The position numbers and the translations under genes were made by a program. A stretch of 64,000 nucleotides of DNA from the NCBI GenBank assembly GCA_002715965.1, contig PBAL01000094.1, positions 1 through 64,000 on the forward strand. The letters are read 5' to 3'. Positions 59,301 to 64,000 of the stretch are shown piece by piece (position 1 is the first letter of the stretch; each line of letters starts with the position of its first letter). The notes under the pieces are model-generated. The model was not told where the DNA came from. It made no database searches and saw nothing but the letters and a program-made list of their open reading frames with translations. The stretch is from Verrucomicrobiales bacterium. GTDB lineage: Bacteria; Verrucomicrobiota; Verrucomicrobiia; Limisphaerales; JAYPXF01.

Positions 59301-60959
59301 CTAGCGTCTGTTGACTCTCGGTGGAGCCGGTATCCGAGCCTGTTTAGGGTCTGTCAACATTTTCACCAACGGTTTACCCGTGCACCCAGACGGCAGTTCC
59401 ACGCGGAGAATAGCCGCCAGAGTGGGAGCGATGTCAGTGATGTAAAACTCGTCGTCGTAGCGGCCGGGTTTCACGCCGGGACCGAAGAAGAGCATCGGGA
59501 CGTGCGTATCGTAATTGTAGGGCGAACCGTGAGTCGTCCCCCCGCTTCCGTAAGTCGGGATCAAGAATTGTTTGGCGATGAGGATCATGTCCGCGCCGCG
59601 TTCTCCGTTGAATCCATTGAACACCGCCCGTCCGATTTGCCCGGGCGCCAGGCCGTCGAGCAGTTGGGCACGACTGTAAGCGGCCTGAAACAGGCCGGTA
59701 TCAAACGCCCATTCGCGAATGAACTTATCCACGTCCGCAACCGGAATCTTCTTTTCCCGCAGCACGCTGTGGTCATAGATCAATTGTCCGGAGCTGAACT
59801 TGGGATACAGGAAGTATTTCGCCGGGCCGAAGTGATCGCTCAACTTGCCCATGAGATCCAGCAGTTGAGTCGCAGCATTGTAGCGACCGCCGGCAATGCC
59901 CTGAGCTTGCGCAAACTCCGGTAATGGCGCGACGCCGTGATCGGCGGTTAGATGAATCAACACGTTTTCCAGTCCGATCTTTTGGTCGAGGTAGTCGAAG
60001 AACGCGTCGAATTGACGATCGAGTCGAATGATCGTGTCTTGAATCTCATGCGAGTGGGGACCGAAGGCGTGACCAATATAGTCGACCGGCGAGAACGAGA
60101 CACACAAGAGATCTGTCCGTTCACCGCTTCCCAGGCCTTCACCCTCGATGGCGGCCATTGCGAACTCCATGAGGATTTGATTGGCGAACGGAGTCGGCAT
60201 GACTGCAGATCGTGTCGTGTTCGTCTTGCTTCCGATCGTATGCGGGAAAACTGCTTTCTTTTCACCAGGCAATGGACGTTCGCCCGGAGCGTCGTCCTCG
60301 TAGTCGTATTGATCCGCGGGCAGGAGCCGCGTCCATTTCGTTCCGAGGAATGAACCGGCGCGATCCTTGTTGTTGTAGTCGACCACCCAATCAGGAAGCG
60401 ACTTGGTGTAGTAGGTACTCGTTACGAAATGTCCGGACTTGGAATCGAACCAGTAGGCCCCGGCGGGTTTGTTTCCCGCGGGCAGGATCGCTCCGCGGTC
60501 TTTCATCGAAATACCGATCACCCGTGAGCCGAGGTGCAGGCGCATTTGATCGGCGAGATTGGAGCCGATGAAATTCTTTGGCGAACGTTGGCCATCGATT
60601 CCGGTGATTCCAACTCCCTCAACAGATTTGTCCTCGGCACAGTACACGGATTTTCGCGTGCGCTTGTCGAACCACGAGTTGCCGATGATGCCGTGTTCAG
60701 AGGGTGGCGCGCCGCTGAGCACGGTCGCATGCCCGGGCGCGGTCGATGTTGGAAAGTAATTATAGCGTCCAAAGGACAACACCGCTCCCTGTTTGTAGAA
60801 CAGACCAAACCCCCGATCGGTAAATTGAGATTGGAAGCGCTCGAGGTAGTCGTAGCGGAGTTGATCAACGATGATCGAAACGACAAGATTCGGACGTTCG
60901 GCGGAGGCCGTGGCCAGGCTCACGCCGATCAAGGCAGCAGACAGCAAAAGATTCTTCAT
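59301..60959 (-). CDS. PafA-type alkaline phosphatase
   Basis: ATG 60959 gives a signal peptide (MKNLLLSAALIGVSLATASA); an earlier start at 60989 is less likely. The 552-residue protein belongs to the alkaline phosphatase/nucleotide pyrophosphatase superfamily. Zn-site Asp in SIIVDQLRYDYL, the Thr nucleophile in FPTSTAPGHATVLSG, the conserved Asn in IGNSWFD, the Lys/Arg pair in GISMKDRGAILPAG (as in PafA K162/R164), and ADHGVAPLPE. This identifies a calcium-independent, phosphate-irrepressible monoesterase typical of Bacteroidota and relatives, released to the periplasm. The downstream end lies near the tRNA-like elements. Confidence 0.9.
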   Translation of the reverse strand: MKNLLLSAALIGVSLATASAERPNLVVSIIVDQLRYDYLERFQSQFTDRGFGLFYKQGAVLSFGRYNYFPTSTAPGHATVLSGAPPSEHGIIGNSWFDKRTRKSVYCAEDKSVEGVGITGIDGQRSPKNFIGSNLADQMRLHLGSRVIGISMKDRGAILPAGNKPAGAYWFDSKSGHFVTSTYYTKSLPDWVVDYNNKDRAGSFLGTKWTRLLPADQYDYEDDAPGERPLPGEKKAVFPHTIGSKTNTTRSAVMPTPFANQILMEFAMAAIEGEGLGSGERTDLLCVSFSPVDYIGHAFGPHSHEIQDTIIRLDRQFDAFFDYLDQKIGLENVLIHLTADHGVAPLPEFAQAQGIAGGRYNAATQLLDLMGKLSDHFGPAKYFLYPKFSSGQLIYDHSVLREKKIPVADVDKFIREWAFDTGLFQAAYSRAQLLDGLAPGQIGRAVFNGFNGERGADMILIAKQFLIPTYGSGGTTHGSPYNYDTHVPMLFFGPGVKPGRYDDEFYITDIAPTLAAILRVELPSGCTGKPLVKMLTDPKQARIPAPPRVNRR

Positions 60960-61020
60960 GTAGCGGGGGCGGAGGATCGGACGAATCACCGTGCCGTGTC
61001 AATTGACGGGATTGCCTCCC

Positions 61021-62082
61021 TCAGGCGAATTCTTCACGAAGCATGCGCGCGGCCGCGGCTTCGTTGCGAAGTTTCTCGTAGGCCTCGTCAATCGGGACTA
61101 CCGCTCCGGATCCGGGCGCGAAACCGCAGTCGGGATTCAGTGTAATGCGTTTGGGATCGATGACCGCAGCAGCCTGTCGCACGCGACTGGCGATCTCTTC
61201 GGGTGAATCAATCTTGCCGGGCATGACATCGACACAACCAAGGCCGATTTCAAAATCTTCACGAAGTTGTTTGAGCACTTCGAAATCCCCGGCTCCCGGC
61301 GTGGAAAACTCCATGGTGATGTGGTGAACTTTCAAGCGGTTCAACTGTCCGATGATCGGATCAAACGCGCCCGTATGCCCTGCATCACCCCGTGCCCGTG
61401 CGCCGGCTCGACGACAGAGATGTTCGGCAAACTTCACTCCTTCGATTCCATCTACAACGTCGTTGATCATTTCCGCGGCAAAGTCTGCATCGCGATCCGG
61501 ATTATCGCACGCGCACCGGACTTCGGGGTCAACGAACAGGCAAAGATGCGGGTCGTCGATCTGGATGATATCGGCTCCCGCCTCCTTGAGCAGCTCTGCT
61601 TCACGGCGCAAAACCGGCACGCAATCACGGACAAAGTCGTCGCGGTTCGGGTAGGCCTTGGAAGATTTCTCGGCGTCCCACATGCGCTCGCCCAACAATG
61701 CGGGTGACGGGAGAGTGGCCTTGATCTGCTTGGAGGTGATCGCCTGGACAAAGGTCACTTCCTTCGAAATGAAGCCGGGTGTTTTCGGCGAGAGTTTGTC
61801 CGTGACAACGGTCATTGGTCGCCCGTCATCGGCGCGGCTGAGTTCAAATCCGTGCGCCAGTTCTGCGATCACGCCAATGTAAGATTTGCGACGCCACTCA
61901 CCGTCGGTCACCACGTCCACGCCTGCCTGTTCCTGAACGGCGACGATGTACCGGACCGCGGCATCCATCCGCTTCTCGTATTCCTCCGGCGATACCTCGG
62001 TGTCACCCATGATTAGGTCTTTGACAAAATCGGAGCGCGGCATGGAGCCGATGACGGATGCGGGAAACGGTGTGGAGGACAT
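61021..62082 (-). CDS. MetE-like cobalamin-independent methionine synthase family protein
   Basis: ATG 62082 (MSSTPFPASVIGSMPRSDFV) is preferred over TTG 62100, which overlaps the upstream gene. The 353-residue protein matches the C-terminal catalytic half of MetE: QIDDPHLCLFVDPE, the Zn ligands in KFAEHLCRR (HxC), LGCVDVMPGKIDSPEEI and TLNPDCGFAPGSG (Cys). Without the N-terminal half it resembles archaeal-type MetE or other methyltransfer enzymes that use a small methyl donor or corrinoid. It follows the nucleotidyltransferase gene by ten bases. Confidence 0.88.
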   Translation of the reverse strand: MSSTPFPASVIGSMPRSDFVKDLIMGDTEVSPEEYEKRMDAAVRYIVAVQEQAGVDVVTDGEWRRKSYIGVIAELAHGFELSRADDGRPMTVVTDKLSPKTPGFISKEVTFVQAITSKQIKATLPSPALLGERMWDAEKSSKAYPNRDDFVRDCVPVLRREAELLKEAGADIIQIDDPHLCLFVDPEVRCACDNPDRDADFAAEMINDVVDGIEGVKFAEHLCRRAGARARGDAGHTGAFDPIIGQLNRLKVHHITMEFSTPGAGDFEVLKQLREDFEIGLGCVDVMPGKIDSPEEIASRVRQAAAVIDPKRITLNPDCGFAPGSGAVVPIDEAYEKLRNEAAAARMLREEFA

Positions 62083-62092
62083 GTCTTGCTGT

Positions 62093-62896
62093 TTAATCAA
62101 TCACGATGCGGCCGCGCCATTGCTGACGGCCGAGTTCAAAATCCTGCTGCGTGTCGATTTCCATGTATTCGCCGTCCGTGTCCACATGATACATCGTCAC
62201 GCCGGCCTCGATCATTTCCTGGAACAATAGAATCTTGTAGGCCTTCTCAAACACCTTGGCTTCGCGAAACGGCCTGCCGGAGTATTCCTCCTTCGCGCGA
62301 AGGTAGTATTCTTTCAATTTTTGAGCGCCGGTTTTGTCAAATCGCGCCACGCCCGTATATTCGCCATAGGCGTTCTCGGGCGGAATGCCGCGATGCACTT
62401 TGGTCACCGTGCCATTGTTGACGATCACTTTCTCTGCATCATCGGGTGGGTGTTCGGTTCGAAATTCGTAACGCCGTTCCCAACCGGTATCTACCGCCAA
62501 AGCAATGGACCCCGGGTGATCGAGCAGTCCCTTGACCAGATTTGCAGAAAAGAGGATGTCCGAGTAACAGCAGATGAACGGCTCATCCATCAAATCCTGC
62601 GCATGCATCAGCGATTCGAGGATGTTGTTGTTCGGCCAGTCCTGGTTGTGTCGGAACTTGAAGTGCGGGTAATCGGTGCGAACCTTGTCGATCAGATAGC
62701 CGCCGATGAAACAGATGTCGGTGACACCGGCATCGGCGAAGGCTTCCAGTCCCCAGTCGAGCATGCGTTTTCCCTGCACCTCGGCATAACACTTCGGTGA
62801 ATGGGCCGTGGTCGGCATCAGCCGGCTGCCTCGTCCTGCGCCTATGATGATTGCTCTCACGTCGTCTGCTCGGTTGGAGTTGGCTTGCGATTCCAC
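62093..62896 (-). CDS. LicC-like nucleotidyltransferase
   Basis: The 267-residue NTP-transferase has the nucleotide loop RAIIIGAGRGSRLMPTTAHS with the conserved KCYAEVQGKRMLDWGLEA, and CCYSDILFSANLVKGLL with the metal-binding Asp. The closest resemblance is to phosphocholine (LicC) and aminoethylphosphonate (PntC) cytidylyltransferases, including YLIDKVRTDYPHFKFRHNQD. It probably activates a phospho-base or sugar phosphate with CTP. Its start overlaps the end of the transporter gene by 40 bases. Located between transporter and MetE-like gene, all on the minus strand. Confidence 0.82.
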   Translation of the reverse strand: MESQANSNRADDVRAIIIGAGRGSRLMPTTAHSPKCYAEVQGKRMLDWGLEAFADAGVTDICFIGGYLIDKVRTDYPHFKFRHNQDWPNNNILESLMHAQDLMDEPFICCYSDILFSANLVKGLLDHPGSIALAVDTGWERRYEFRTEHPPDDAEKVIVNNGTVTKVHRGIPPENAYGEYTGVARFDKTGAQKLKEYYLRAKEEYSGRPFREAKVFEKAYKILLFQEMIEAGVTMYHVDTDGEYMEIDTQQDFELGRQQWRGRIVID

Positions 62897-63999
62897 AAGA
62901 AGGCGACCAACACCGCGCCTCCGACGGCGCAGCCGGCCCAGAATGCGAGCGCAGCTGACCAGCCATGATTATCCACCATTATTCCGGTGACTTGATCGCC
63001 GGCAAAAGCGCCCATGTAGCCCATGAAATTTACCAGGCCAACTGCGGCTGCCGGCGTTCCGCTCCTGGCCATGTCGATGGCGGCCGTGCCGACCAGCAAA
63101 ACCTGCGGACCGTAGATCGCAAAGCCCGTGCACATCAACACGATGAGCGCCGCGCCCAGGCCAATTTGCACGACGCTGTAGAAGATCAGCGTCAGTCCGC
63201 TGAGCACCAACATCAACATACAGATCAACGGCGCGCGTCGTCCCCCGAAAAATCGATCGGTGATCCAACCGGAAAAGTAGGATCCGAGGATTCCACCCAC
63301 CGGCAGGATTGCGTATTTGAGAGCGGCCTTGGACACGGACTCGTTAGTGGTTTCCACGAGAAAGGGCAGTCCCCAATCCAGGAAGCCATACCGGCAGGCG
63401 TTCAACAGGCCCAAGGTCACGGCCAAAATCCACAAGGCCGGATTGGTAATTGTTACCCGCAGGCTGTCGCGAACGCTTGGCCTACTCGGTTTCGTTTTCT
63501 CCTCCTCCGGTGTTTCGTTGTCGGATTTGAGAGCTGAATCCGGTGATTCCTTCAGAAAGAACAGCATGTGAATGCACGAGAGGGTCAAGATTCCCGCAGG
63601 GACATAAAGCGCCCCACGCCAACCGAATTTCTCAGCCGCGAATCCCGATACGATGAACGTCAGCGCAGCCGTGGCCTGGTAACCAGTGCCAATGATTCCA
63701 ATGGAGCGTCCCCGCGATTCCGCCGGGCACCAATTCGCGGCTACCCGCATGCACGGTGTCCAGCCCAGTGCCTGGAAGTAGCCGTTGCAGGCCCAGACAA
63801 ATACCAGGAAATAGAGCCCCGTTCCGAATCCGAAGACCACGTTCAAGGCGGCCGACGTCAACATGCCAATGGTCAGCAGTTTTCTCGGAGAGATTCGTTC
63901 GGCCAGTTGGCCATTCACGAACTGTCCGATTCCATACGCGATTTTCAGCGAACCTAGTATGAAGCCAATCTGCGTCTTGGTGAGTTCAAACTCCTTTTC
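62857..63999 (-). CDS. MFS transporter, organophosphate:phosphate antiporter-like (5' end outside window)
   Basis: The frame is open to the window edge, reading KEFELTKTQIGFILGSLKIA and YGIGQFVNGQLAERISP at the visible start; an apparent start at 63918 is an internal GTG. The visible 381 residues contain about ten membrane helices, with AVFAWACNGYFQALGWTPCM, ESRGRSIGIIGTGYQATAAL and a long cytoplasmic loop rich in Glu/Lys/Ser near the middle (KSDNETPEEEKTKPS). The GQFVNG and GWTPCMRVAANW patterns are those of the GlpT/UhpT/PgtP family, so glycerol-3-phosphate, hexose phosphate or a phosphonate is the expected cargo. It is translationally close to the LicC-like gene. Confidence 0.85.
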   Translation of the reverse strand, partial: EKEFELTKTQIGFILGSLKIAYGIGQFVNGQLAERISPRKLLTIGMLTSAALNVVFGFGTGLYFLVFVWACNGYFQALGWTPCMRVAANWCPAESRGRSIGIIGTGYQATAALTFIVSGFAAEKFGWRGALYVPAGILTLSCIHMLFFLKESPDSALKSDNETPEEEKTKPSRPSVRDSLRVTITNPALWILAVTLGLLNACRYGFLDWGLPFLVETTNESVSKAALKYAILPVGGILGSYFSGWITDRFFGGRRAPLICMLMLVLSGLTLIFYSVVQIGLGAALIVLMCTGFAIYGPQVLLVGTAAIDMARSGTPAAAVGLVNFMGYMGAFAGDQVTGIMVDNHGWSAALAFWAGCAVGGAVLVAFLWNRKPTPTEQTT

Positions 64000-64000
64000 G

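Noticed and set aside
1-64000. CRISPR arrays, rRNA genes, prophage structural genes and secretion-system clusters
   Set aside because: No regularly spaced repeats, rRNA signatures or phage head/tail genes were seen; the repeats present are dispersed singles.

Overview
The window looks like a chromosomal segment of a free-living Gram-negative member of the Verrucomicrobiota/Planctomycetota group, most likely a Pedosphaera/Limisphaerales-type verrucomicrobium. The reasons are the gene content: secreted PQQ-type beta-propellers, a large FAD oxidoreductase with carbohydrate-binding-like modules, FecR and sigma/anti-sigma pairs, an octaheme cytochrome, a GDSL/TPR protein and a PafA-type phosphatase, with outer-membrane beta-barrel and lipoprotein signals. 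The lineage is inferred from overall resemblance; no rRNA is present. Housekeeping genes are spread among accessory genes and decayed relics.

Layout. 1-13.7 kb: htpG, rdgB, secreted proteins, a decayed YaiO-like outer-membrane barrel, a possible non-coding RNA with a strong terminator, a TPR membrane protein, a thioredoxin-type arsenate reductase, and the aspS-crcB-threonine dehydratase operon. 13.8-20.8 kb: a scar where a collapsed RND pump meets a truncated nucleotidyltransferase, then the purS-purQ-purL operon divergent from a UvrD/PcrA helicase. 20.8-25 kb: repeats, tRNA-Phe, an IS256 relic, a DegP-type protease and an IS1380 relic. 25-32 kb: purC, a HAD phosphatase, a truncated receiver, a sigma/anti-sigma/beta-propeller operon and a second propeller.

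32.1-36.7 kb (minus strand) is the most interesting coding block: VWA (TerY-like), PP2C phosphatase and protein kinase genes form a TerY-P-type triad. It is followed by a small SelW/Rdx-family gene whose CxxU position is an in-frame TGA with a bacterial SECIS-like hairpin just behind it, and then by a secreted protein. 37-42 kb: an ApbE/FMN-binding electron-transfer pair and the FAD oxidoreductase. 42-55 kb: a DHQ-synthase-like enzyme, a CvpA-like membrane protein, an ECF sigma/anti-sigma pair, polyprenyl synthase, a FecR protein, gamma-carbonic anhydrase plus cNMP-binding protein, a spliced response regulator, two oxidoreductases and tyrS.

54.3-59.3 kb holds an octaheme cytochrome and a GDSL/TPR protein, with tRNA-like elements in the gaps. 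Three of these (two with glycine anticodons) carry encoded CCA, a T-loop beginning U-G-C instead of U-U-C, and a D-loop without the conserved GG. That is the correlated change known from staphylococcal peptidoglycan tRNA-Gly. 59.3-64 kb: PafA-like phosphatase, MetE-like protein, a sugar/choline-type nucleotidyltransferase and a transporter cut by the window edge.

Recurring themes are (1) deletion scars that join parts of unrelated genes, (2) several dispersed short repeats, one of which has entered the purL coding sequence, and (3) extracytoplasmic redox and stress signalling.
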